NCBI GenBank assembly: GCA_900079765.1
Contig: LT599017.1
Coordinates: 3,088,996-3,152,995, forward strand
Origin: an uncultured Eubacteriales bacterium
Lineage (GTDB): Bacteria; Bacillota; Clostridia; Oscillospirales; Oscillospiraceae
Length of the DNA: 64,000 nt
Reading direction: 5' to 3'
The notes beneath the pieces are model-generated. The model was not told the DNA's origin. It was given only the letters and a program-made list of their open reading frames with translations, and searched no databases. The first letter of the stretch is position 1, and each line of letters begins with the position of its first letter. Below, piece by piece: positions 7,079-15,000 of the stretch. The position numbers and the translations under genes were made by a program.

Positions 7079-8272
7079 TCAGGAAGTGCGTATTTTCTTT
7101 TGTCGGAAACTGTCCGCAATGACGTAAAGTCCGACGAGGGCGGCCAGACCACCAAAGGCCACACCGGCGAGGGCATTGGCGATGCTGTTGTCCCCCTCGG
7201 AGGCAAAGGACATGATTGCCGTCTGCGTTAGCACGAAACAGAGCAAAGTCGACGCGAGACCAATCGCTCGTAGTGCCTTTGCCTCCAAGGCCCTGCTTTT
7301 GCGCAGCCGGAGCGCGTCGCGGAGGTTGACACCGAACTCGGCGAAGGTATAGAGGGCAATCAGAAGGCCGATCTGCATTGGGTAAGGGGCCGTTTTGCCG
7401 CCGCTGAACAGGCGCGACGCGTAGACCACGTAACAGAGGCTGGAAACCAAAATGACCCCGCCGACACGGCGGTAGCTTTTAAGCTGCCGCCCCCGGTCCT
7501 GAGCATGCATCCGTACGGCGACAAAGCGCGCCACCCCCATGCCTGCGCTATATAGGGCGCTGGCACACATGAAAAAAGACATTGAGAGAAGGCTGAGGGC
7601 CGCTTTCCCCGCGACAAGGAAGCCGTCCTTCATGATGCTGAGGCGGGTAAAGACCAACTTTTTTCTCCGGAACAGGTCGGCGGCAAGCCTAACGCTCTCC
7701 CTGGCGCTCCTATACCCGCAAAAGGCGACCAGCACGAGAGTTGCGGAGACCAGAAGGGCTCCCACCCCGAAAAGTCCGATGAGCACACCACTGAGCGCGG
7801 CGGTGTCCTCCGTTTCAGCCCCGTACAGGACGAGCATCGTCAAGGACAGCGGGGACGACATCGCCGCGCCCAGCGTCAGCCGCAGAAACCGCCCGGCGGG
7901 CGAGCCGTCCCCCCGGAGGGAAATCATCTGAAGGAGCAGGCAGACAAACAGCGCGGCCGCGGCGCAGGCCATCAGAGCCGGGCCTGAGGGCCGCCGGAGG
8001 AGGAACAGCGCGCCGACGGCGATAGTTCCCAGGGCCGGCACCGCGAGTAAAAAGCCAATGAACGCGCACCGCTCCTTTTGGAGCGCCTCCGATTTTCTTA
8101 GCAGAGCGGAGAGAATGAGCTGGACGATCCAAAAAAGGATAGAGCAGGCCACGCACGCAAGGGCATAATACGCATGGGAATAAAGGCACCAGAGAACAAG
8201 CGAAACCGTTACCAGCGGATATGCCCAGCAGAAAAATTTATCTTTAATCGCCGCCCTCATCTCGCACCCCAT
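7079..8272 (-). CDS. uncharacterised polytopic membrane protein, about 397 residues
   Basis: About ten to twelve hydrophobic segments spread along the chain, with short basic cytoplasmic loops (RSARESVRLAADLFRRKK, RLRKSRALEAKALR). No recognised family. The start could be this ATG or the one 12 nt later, which has a slightly better GGGGTG ribosome site. It is the third gene of the operon with the response regulator and histidine kinase. The kinase has almost no extracellular loop, so this protein is a candidate signal-receiving partner in the membrane. That role is inference from position. Confidence 0.78.
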   Translation of the reverse strand: MGCEMRAAIKDKFFCWAYPLVTVSLVLWCLYSHAYYALACVACSILFWIVQLILSALLRKSEALQKERCAFIGFLLAVPALGTIAVGALFLLRRPSGPALMACAAAALFVCLLLQMISLRGDGSPAGRFLRLTLGAAMSSPLSLTMLVLYGAETEDTAALSGVLIGLFGVGALLVSATLVLVAFCGYRSARESVRLAADLFRRKKLVFTRLSIMKDGFLVAGKAALSLLSMSFFMCASALYSAGMGVARFVAVRMHAQDRGRQLKSYRRVGGVILVSSLCYVVYASRLFSGGKTAPYPMQIGLLIALYTFAEFGVNLRDALRLRKSRALEAKALRAIGLASTLLCFVLTQTAIMSFASEGDNSIANALAGVAFGGLAALVGLYVIADSFRQKKIRTS

Positions 8273-8286
8273 GGAATACTGTATTT

Positions 8287-9357
8287 TTAATACCCGACCG
8301 GTATAGTCACCGTAAAGATGCTGCCCTTTCCAGGCGCGCTCACAACGGTCAGGGTCCCGCCCAGCTTTTCCACCACCCGGTACGCAAGCGCCAGGCCTAG
8401 GCCGTTCCCCTCCCCGGAGTGTGAGGTGTCGCCCTGGTAAAACTTATCAAAGATGTGCCGCTGGGTCTCGGCATCTATCCCGCAGCCGGTGTCTGAGACA
8501 GTGACCGTGACAAAATCCTTGCCCGAGGTCTGCGCCAAGGCCACCTCGCCTCCGGGCGGCGTAAATTTAAGCGCATTGGAGAGGAGATTATTCCAGACGA
8601 TTTCAAGCATACTGCTGTCCGCCCGAATTACGGCCCTGTCCTCCAGATCGGCCTGAAAGGTGATCTCCTTTTGCTCCCACAGGGGCTCAAACTGCAGAGC
8701 GCATTCGCAGAGCTGGCCGCACAGGTCGTACTCCTCAACTTCGGAGCCGATCTCCTGGTTATCGAGCTTATTCAGCCTGAGAATATTGGTTACCAAGGCA
8801 GAGAGGTTCTCCGTAGCGCTGATGATGGTGCCCATATACTCCTCGCGGGTCGCCTCCGGCAGCGCCTTATCCCGGAGGGCGGCGGTATAGTTTTTAATGA
8901 CCGCCAGCGGGGTTTTTATCTCATGGGACACATTGGCTACAAAGTCGTTTTTCAGCGTCTCGATGCTCCCGAGTTCCTGCACCATCGTGTTGAAGTCCAG
9001 GAACATGACATCGATATAGTCGTACCGGTCGGCGGTATGGATTGGCTCGACGTAGACGGAAAAGTCGCCCTCGGCCACCTTTTTCGCCGCTCCGCTCAGC
9101 CTGCGCATGGGTCTATCGTAATTCCTCCGGATCTGCCAGTTGGTAATCAGGCCAAAAAGGAGCGCCACGATTCCCCAATAGCTCATGATGACGACGATGC
9201 GGATGATGGGGTGCCACATGTAGAACGCGGGCAGAATGAGCAGGCCCGTCTGGATGCCCACGAGGAACACCATCACCCCGTAGATGATGGCGAACTCCGT
9301 CCAGCCCATCTTCTTCCGCCTGATTCGCGCGTCCTCGTCGTATCGGCCCTTCTTCAT
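8287..9357 (-). CDS. sensor histidine kinase, intramembrane-sensing type
   Basis: 356 residues. Two transmembrane helices (about 21-45 and 51-73) are separated by only a few residues, so there is no extracellular sensor domain. A HAMP-like segment follows, then the HisKA box VSHEIKTPLAVI with H145, an N box (NLLSNALKF), a G1 box DTGCGID and a G2 box GNGLGLAL. Autophosphorylates and passes phosphate to the regulator at 9354, whose stop overlaps this start (ATGA). Short-loop kinases usually sense membrane or envelope stress, often through a partner protein; the membrane protein that follows is a candidate. Confidence 0.95.
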   Translation of the reverse strand: MKKGRYDEDARIRRKKMGWTEFAIIYGVMVFLVGIQTGLLILPAFYMWHPIIRIVVIMSYWGIVALLFGLITNWQIRRNYDRPMRRLSGAAKKVAEGDFSVYVEPIHTADRYDYIDVMFLDFNTMVQELGSIETLKNDFVANVSHEIKTPLAVIKNYTAALRDKALPEATREEYMGTIISATENLSALVTNILRLNKLDNQEIGSEVEEYDLCGQLCECALQFEPLWEQKEITFQADLEDRAVIRADSSMLEIVWNNLLSNALKFTPPGGEVALAQTSGKDFVTVTVSDTGCGIDAETQRHIFDKFYQGDTSHSGEGNGLGLALAYRVVEKLGGTLTVVSAPGKGSIFTVTIPVGY

Positions 9358-10028
9358 CGGGACAGCACCGCCTTATAGCCTAGCCCCCGGACGGTCACGA
9401 TCTGGAATCCGTCGCAGGCCGACAGCTTGTCACGCAGCCGCGTCACGTACACGTCCACGGCCCGGAGGCTGGTATCGCTGTCCACGCCCCAAAACTCGTC
9501 CATCAGCTGGGCGCGGGTGAAGGTTTTCGTTGGGTAGGAGAGGAGTTTATAGAGAATATTGAACTCCCGAAGGGTGAGGGCGGTCTCCTCCCCGCCGATG
9601 GTCACGGTCATGGCGTCGGCATCCATGGAGAGATTGCCCACCGTCATCTTCCGCTCCTCCATGATGTTGGCGCGGCGGAGCAGGGCCCCCACCCGCATGA
9701 CCAGCTCGTCTAAGTTGATGGGTTTGACCATGTAGTCGTCGATACCCAGCTTGAACCCTCTCTGTTTGGAGTAGATATCGTCCTTCGCAGTCATAAAGAG
9801 GATGGGGATGGTCTTGTTGAGCTGGCGAACCGTCTCGGCAAACTCAAAGCCGTCAATTTCCGGCATCATGACATCGGAGATAATGAGGTCGTAGAGATTG
9901 CTGTACATCAGGTCATAGGCCTCAAGCGGATTCAGGCAGCCCTTCGCCTGATAGCCGCTGTCGTTTAAATAGGTGCACACAATCTGATTCAGCTTTACGT
10001 CATCTTCCACCACTAATATATTGACCAT
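9354..10028 (-). CDS. OmpR/VanR-family response regulator
   Basis: 224 residues from the ATG at complement 10026-10028, chosen because GGGAGGA lies 7 nt upstream; a longer frame with seven extra residues has no such site. Receiver domain with acidic pair D9-D10, phosphorylation site D52 (LIISDVMMPEIDG) and MTAKDD near 100. C-terminal winged helix from about 130 with LTLREFNILYKLL and VYVTRLRDKL. Its promoter carries box C, identical in layout to boxes A and B, so it probably activates itself and the two downstream units. Confidence 0.96.
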   Translation of the reverse strand: MVNILVVEDDVKLNQIVCTYLNDSGYQAKGCLNPLEAYDLMYSNLYDLIISDVMMPEIDGFEFAETVRQLNKTIPILFMTAKDDIYSKQRGFKLGIDDYMVKPINLDELVMRVGALLRRANIMEERKMTVGNLSMDADAMTVTIGGEETALTLREFNILYKLLSYPTKTFTRAQLMDEFWGVDSDTSLRAVDVYVTRLRDKLSACDGFQIVTVRGLGYKAVLSR

Positions 10029-10096
10029 GGGGCATTCCTCCCGTCTCATTCCCTATTGTAGCATACTTCCTCACGGGCCGCTTCAGCTTTATGCCA

Positions 10097-10140
10097 AGTT
10101 TATGCCGCTAGTATTTGCGCTTTGTTTGAGTTTTGTTTCA
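10097..10140 (-). promoter_or_regulatory. promoter with operator box C (autoregulation)
   Basis: Minus strand: TGAAACA, 4 nt, TCAAACA, 4 nt, GCAAATA (10112-10140), 9 nt, then -10 TAAACT (10097-10102). Third copy of the regulon architecture, 69 nt before the response-regulator start codon. Confidence 0.78.
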
Positions 10141-10150
10141 CTTTTGTTAA

Positions 10151-10338
10151 TTGCAAAACCCGAGCCACCCTTTACAACCTTGTACGAACAGCACCATTAA
10201 CTGCTGCAAGGGGAGCGGTAGCGTTCCCACGTACGCCTCTTTGCGAGCCCATCGCCTATACCGTCGAATGGCTCAAGCGTGAGGACAATGTCAGCGGAAA
10301 CGGCAAGGCCAACGAGAGTCCCGAGAAGCAAAAAGGGA
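10151..10338. other. non-coding stretch, no supported gene
   Basis: An open frame crosses this stretch but has no ribosome site, starts inside operator box C and ends in the tRNA fragment, so I do not call it. I see no other promoter or repeat. The stretch may be decayed sequence left at an integration scar. Confidence 0.5.
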
Positions 10339-10365
10339 CCCCTGAAACCGTAATGGTTTCAGGGG
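10339..10365 (-). terminator. intrinsic terminator next to the tRNA fragment
   Basis: An 11-bp perfect stem CCCCTGAAACC / GGTTTCAGGGG with a 5-nt loop. On the minus strand it exits into TCCCTTTTTG. It stands just after the tRNA fragment, as a normal tRNA terminator would. Confidence 0.85.
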
Positions 10366-10369
10366 TTTA

Positions 10370-10412
10370 TGGTTGCGGGAGTAAGATTTGAACCTACGCG
10401 CTCCGGGTTGAG
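10370..10412 (-). pseudogene. 3' fragment of a tRNA (fMet-like)
   Basis: On the minus strand this ends in CCTACTC-like acceptor sequence plus CCA, and contains the T arm (GTAGGTTCAAATC-type) and part of the variable/anticodon stem. It matches the intact tRNA-fMet at 28048-28124 over about 40 nt with a few changes, then diverges before the anticodon. The 5' half, including the anticodon and D arm, is missing. It is probably a duplicated attachment site or the stump of a disrupted tRNA gene. The T-to-A change in the T arm argues that it is old. Confidence 0.7.
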
Positions 10413-10438
10413 CCTCGGTGGTTATTTGGCACAAAGCG

Positions 10439-10879
10439 TTATTCCTTCATTTTTCCGGGTTTAGTACCCGTATGAACATCGCGGTAAGAAACAACGGTAC
10501 AGCCCTTTTTTTCAACCAGCGCCCTAGTTCCTTGCTCACTTTTTTGTGTGCCGCTCCCGCCGGAGCATAGAAAAATTTCCACATCCTTACCTACCGGCAA
10601 ACATTCCACTATTGCGTTAAAGGCAGGTGCCGGATATCCAGCCCACACGGGACAGCCAATGATGATTCGATCATAGTTGTTCAGATCAATATATAATGGC
10701 TGTATAGCAACAGTTTTTCGTTGCATCGCCATAAAACCGCCAGGTGCAAAAGCAGTAAAAAGACTGCGCTTATGTTCTTCCTTCACCTGATATAAAGGTG
10801 CATCAAGTTGTGAGGACAAGCGTTCAGCCTCTTTTTTGGTGGATCCACCAAAGCTGAAATAAACAATAATGGTTTTCAT
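10439..10879 (-). CDS. flavodoxin family protein
   Basis: 146 residues. The N-terminal FMN phosphate loop reads YFSFGGSTKKEAERL, a flavodoxin-like variant of the usual T/S-x-T-G-x-T loop. IIIGCPVWAGYPAPAFNAIVE supplies the isoalloxazine-facing strand. It is probably a small electron carrier or quinone/nitro reductase partner. The DNA is clearly richer in A+T than its neighbours, and it lies beside a tRNA fragment, so acquisition by transfer is plausible. GGAGGG precedes the ATG, and a perfect palindrome lies between the promoter and the start. Confidence 0.9.
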   Translation of the reverse strand: MKTIIVYFSFGGSTKKEAERLSSQLDAPLYQVKEEHKRSLFTAFAPGGFMAMQRKTVAIQPLYIDLNNYDRIIIGCPVWAGYPAPAFNAIVECLPVGKDVEIFLCSGGSGTQKSEQGTRALVEKKGCTVVSYRDVHTGTKPGKMKE

Positions 10880-10891
10880 ACGATACCCTCC

Positions 10892-10912
10892 ACTATATAG
10901 TAGCGATATAGT
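10892..10912. promoter_or_regulatory. palindromic operator upstream of the flavodoxin gene
   Basis: ACTATAT, 7-nt spacer, ATATAGT: a perfect 7-bp inverted repeat 13 nt before the flavodoxin start. The size fits a MarR-, TetR- or HxlR-type dimer. No such regulator is in the window. Confidence 0.5.
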
Positions 10913-11015
10913 TCACATGATATACTTTACTAATAAAAATAAGGGAAATCCAAAGCAATGATAAGCCATTGCATAAAGAGCAACTGTTATAGTTCTTCTG
11001 TTGCGCACATTTACA

Positions 11016-11044
11016 TGGACTTTTTTACTCCCTCGGGGTATGAT
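11016..11044 (+). promoter_or_regulatory. promoter of the His-rich protein gene
   Basis: TGGACT (11016-11021), 17-bp spacer, TATGAT (11039-11044). The start codon follows 34 nt later. Confidence 0.65.
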
Positions 11045-11078
11045 AGTTCTAACACACTGAAGGGACGGGAGAATGACA

Positions 11079-11585
11079 ATGCCACACGACAAGCACTGCG
11101 GCTGCTGCCATGACCATGCGCATACCCCCCGGGCCGATGCCCTAGCTACACCATTTGAAGTGACTGAACATCATAAAGACTTCCTACATCAGCTCGGCCA
11201 CAGCCATTACCTTCCTGTGGCTCGGTTTACCCTGGAGGACAGCCGGGATGAGAACTTTATCGCCACCGCTTTGGCTCCGGTTTTTCTGCGCTCGGTGGCC
11301 GACGATATGGAGACAGTCAAGGAGGTCGGCGTCTTTCTGCAGCAGCTGGAAGACATGGGTCTCGTCACACTTGACTACGATATTCCTCTGGACGGATACG
11401 GCTATGAGGAGTATAAGGAAAGTGCCCTTTATGAGTATTTCCGTGCCACCGTGGAGGAAGGAGCAGCAAAGCCCGGCTTTCTGGGGGATACGCCGATGCT
11501 GGATCTGGGCAGCATGGCCTTGACCGAGACCGGAGCGAAAATCGCCGCCACCCACTGCGGCCATGGACATCATCACCACGAATAG
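11079..11585 (+). CDS. uncharacterised protein with histidine-rich ends
   Basis: 168 residues from the ATG at 11079, preferred over the one 6 nt upstream because GGGAG then lies 7 nt away. The N-terminus (HDKHCGCCHDHAH) and the C-terminus (HCGHGHHHHE) are rich in His and Cys and look metal-binding. The middle is an all-helical/beta mix with no family I recognise. It has its own promoter and terminator, so it is a single-gene unit. Nickel, zinc or cobalt handling is possible but not shown by any catalytic motif. Confidence 0.82.
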   Translation: MPHDKHCGCCHDHAHTPRADALATPFEVTEHHKDFLHQLGHSHYLPVARFTLEDSRDENFIATALAPVFLRSVADDMETVKEVGVFLQQLEDMGLVTLDYDIPLDGYGYEEYKESALYEYFRATVEEGAAKPGFLGDTPMLDLGSMALTETGAKIAATHCGHGHHHHE

Positions 11586-11596
11586 AGAGATTTGGA

Positions 11597-11626
11597 GGGC
11601 CTGTTGCAGAATTTTGCAGCAGGCCC
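11597..11626 (+). terminator. terminator of the His-rich protein gene
   Basis: Stem GGGCCTG / CAGGCCC, extended inward by TGCA/TGCA pairs, 11 nt after the stop codon and followed by TTTA. Confidence 0.75.
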
Positions 11627-11796
11627 TTTAGAAAAAGTGTCGGAAAAGCTAAAATCAATCTTGGTTTCTTCGCACAATGTTAGAGAAAACTCAAAGCATC
11701 ACAGAAATGCAGTGCACCTCAATTTACTCGCGTACCGCATTGATCTGGCCCGATTTGCAGATCTTTATGGCCACGTGCTAAATCCTGCATCCCACA

Positions 11797-11922
11797 TCAG
11801 GATTTGCATATAAAGTATAAACCAAAAACCGTAGTTTTGCTAAACCTCATTAATACGCCGGTAATGGCCGGGCCTGCGGCCCGGGTCTCAAAGCCTTCGG
11901 GCAGACGCTTGTAGTTGCTCAT
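11797..11922 (-). pseudogene. possible 41-residue ORF or gene remnant
   Basis: ATG at complement 11920-11922 with GGAG 5 nt upstream. The first 24 residues (starting MSNYKRLPEGFE) look like genuine coding sequence, but the rest turns A+T-rich and ends abruptly. It may be the 5' stump of a gene cut by a deletion. No family is recognised. The remaining 11627-11970 holds nothing else I can support. Confidence 0.3.
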
Positions 11923-11970
11923 AAGGACTCCACTTCTAATGATACCCCGCCATTCTGCGGAACGAATCAG

Positions 11971-12010
11971 ACAAGGCCCCGGAGGAGAAGTATCTCCGCC
12001 GGGACCTTGT
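11971..12010 (-). terminator. hairpin after the arabinofuranosidase gene
   Basis: A long stem, ACAAGG-C-CCCGG-A-GGAGA against TCTCC-G-CCGGG-A-CCTTGT, loop AGTA, 12 nt after the stop codon. The minus-strand exit lacks a clean T run, so it may act as a transcript stabiliser as much as a terminator. Confidence 0.6.
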
Positions 12011-12021
12011 TCTTACTTTTA

Positions 12022-15000
12022 TTACAGTTTTCCCACAAACCGCTGAAGCATTGCAGCGACTTCAGCGCGGGTAGCCTGACCCTGAGGATCCAATGCACCA
12101 TTCTTGCCGTTGACGATGCTATTCTCCACAGCCCACTTCATGGCCGCGGCGGCATAGCTGCTGACACTGTCCGCGTCCCTGAATTCACGCATGGCTGTGT
12201 CGGCCGTCTTGGGGCTGCCCGCATAGCGGTAGAGCATGGTCACAAGCTGCTCACGGGTAAGATTCCCCTGGGGGGCCGTCCCGTCAGAGATGCCCTGCTC
12301 CTTGGCCCAGCTCATACCTGCCTCATACCAAGTACTTCCGGCAGCGGTGTCCTGACCATCCAGGCGGGCCAGCACGGTCATCAGCATGCCCCGGGTCATA
12401 GGCTCGCCTGCGCCAAAGCTGGTGGCGGAGGTGCCGTTGAAGAGCTCGCGGGCGGTGACAAAGGTCACGCTCTCATAGGCCCAGTTACTCTCGGACATAT
12501 CGTTGAATCTCTTGGTGTTGTCCACGACCTTAATGGTCACATCACCCTGAACAGCCAGCGCAATACCTCCCTCGGTGGGTACAGCGGTCTTGATGATCTC
12601 CTCGGTGCCGTCCGCCTTGACAAGCACGGCCACAGTGCCGGGCTTCACGTTCTGCATGGGAATTACCGCCTTGACGGGCTTGTCGGCAGGGGCACTCACG
12701 GTGATGGTGGACTTACCTGCCTCCACGGGGAGGATGGGCAGTGTCACAACCATGGTGCCGTCTGCCGCCTTCGCGGGAACAGTAGCAGTGGCCGTAATTG
12801 TGCCATCGGAAGTTTTCGCAGTCTCACCCTTCACGCCATCGGCGGTCTGACCGGACTGCTTCACACTGCCGTCCTTTTTGGTTTCTATCACATTGATGGA
12901 ACCATCGGTCCACTTGGTGGTCTCGGTGACCGTGCCGTCGGGCTTGGTGACAGTCGTGGTGGTGGAACCGTCGGCATTCTTGGTGGTCTTGGTCTTGTTT
13001 CCAGTGGTGGAGTCGCTGTAGGTCGGGTTCTGGTTCCACTTGGCGTACAGCGTCATGGACTGTGTCACGAGATCGGTGTCAAAGCTCCAGGCCTCGGTCA
13101 GCTCCGCGTCCTTATACCAGCCGTCGAAGGTATAGCCGGGCTTGGTGGGGATGGAGGGGGCAGTCAGCTTGCCGCCGTTTTCCACCTTGACCACCGCGCT
13201 TTCACTGCCGCCATTGGTCTCAAAAGTGACGGCCCACTTATAGTGCATGGCATCCAGCGCGTTCTGGAGCGCGACCTGCGCGTCATAGAGCTCTGTTTGG
13301 GTGGCGTCCCCGCCCTTTTTCAGCACTGCCTGCGCGGCGGCAAGCTCGGTCTGATAAGCAGCCCAGAGGGCGGGCTCATAGTCCGTCTCAGTCAGGGCAT
13401 TGTCCCCGGTCACGCTGTCCACCAGTGCCTGCAGCCATTCGGGATTCAGGATGGACTGTGGTTCCATCAGCTTGACATAGGCGTGATAGCGGTAATTATA
13501 GGCGTCATACATGGGGTAGAAATTCAGGCCGTCCACCACCAAGTGGGGGGTGCCGTCCCCGCCCGCAGGGGTCTCGATCTGGGTGGTCTCAACCAGGTTC
13601 GTATCGCTGAGGGATAGGGTGTACCAGTTCATTGGGATGTAGCTGCTCCGGTCGTCCTTGGCGACCATGACCATGGGGCCGTACATCAGGGAGGCGACCT
13701 CGGCACCGTCCACGGTGTCGGGCGTTTTGTCCAAGTGCAGGGTGTAGGGCATGTGGATGGTCACCACGTCGCCGGACTTCCACGTGCGGTCAATCAGCAC
13801 ATAGGAGCTGGGGGTGGGCTCGGTGCAGACGACCTCGCCGTTCACCTTGACGGTGAACCCCTCTGTGGCCCAGTAGGGGACGCGCAGCTTCATCTTAAAG
13901 CTGCCGGAGCCGGTCACGGTCAGAGTGGAGTCCTCAGAGGGGAAGGAGGTCTCCTGCTTCACGGTGATGTTCTTCTCGGCCCACTTCACGGTGGTGGGCA
14001 TATAGAGGTTCACATACAGAGTGTCGTCCGTCTTGGCGTAAGCAGCGGCCTGGTAGTGGACATGGTTCTCCATGCCGGTGCCGTTGCAGCAGGTAAAACC
14101 GCCGTAGTCGCTGTCATAGTCGCGTCTCTGGCCCGGGTCGATGGGCAGCATGTAGGTGACGCCGTTGTGCATGTAGCTGTTGACGTCGTGACTCTGGGAC
14201 GAGGCGATCTGGTTGAGCACGGTGCGCTCATAGTAGTCCATGTACACCGCGTTATCCGGGTCGTAGTTGTAAAGCTCCTGGGTCAGCTTAAGCATATTGT
14301 AGGCCGCACAGGTCTCACAGTTCTCGCCGCGGCCGTCGTTCCCCAGGATGTTTTTGCCCTGGGCGTACGGCTCCTTAAATCGCTCTCCCGTTCCCACGCC
14401 GCCGATGGAGTAGGCGTAGCGCGCCGTGGTCAGCTCCCAGAAGTGCTTGGCAATGTCGTAGTAGTACACATCGCCGGTAGCCGCGTACTCGTGGACGGCG
14501 CCCACGATCTGCGGAATGTGCTGGTTGGCGTGGCGGTTTTTGATGGTGTCTTCATTGTTGCCGAGGCCGTCGAAGAAGTCCTTGTTGTCAAACATCTTGG
14601 AGGCGGCTAGGTAGAGTGTGTCCCCGGTCAGTTCATAGAGCCGGGCAAGAGATTCGTTCATGCCGCCGTACTCGCCAGCGATGTACATGCTCCACATCTT
14701 CTCGCGCTGCGCCTGAGTGCAGGCGTTCAGGCGATTGTACACCCACAGGCCCAGGTCCTTGGCGATCTCCAAGCCCTCTTCATTGCCCGCGTAGAGGTAG
14801 CTGTCGAGGAAACCGGCCAGCAGCTTATGCATGGTATAGTAGGGGGCCCATATGGTGCTGTAGGGGGTGTACTGCTCCAGCAGGGCAAATTGGTCGGGTG
14901 AGTAGGCACTGATGAACCCCTCACCCCAGGTATTGGGGGTGGTGCTCCACTTGGTCTGGGCGGCGTCCGTAGGCGTGCACCTGGTCGTAAAGGCCGCTGC

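Noticed and set aside
10056..10061. TACAAT box just before the response regulator gene as a main promoter
   Set aside because: No -35 at a usable distance; the box C arrangement 40 bp upstream is better supported.
10122..10391. 89-codon plus-strand frame
   Set aside because: Starts inside operator box C, crosses the terminator and tRNA fragment, and has no ribosome site.
12007..13617. 536-codon plus-strand frame opposite the GH127 gene
   Set aside because: Antisense to the SLH and linker region; His/Gly-rich nonsense-like composition; no ribosome site.
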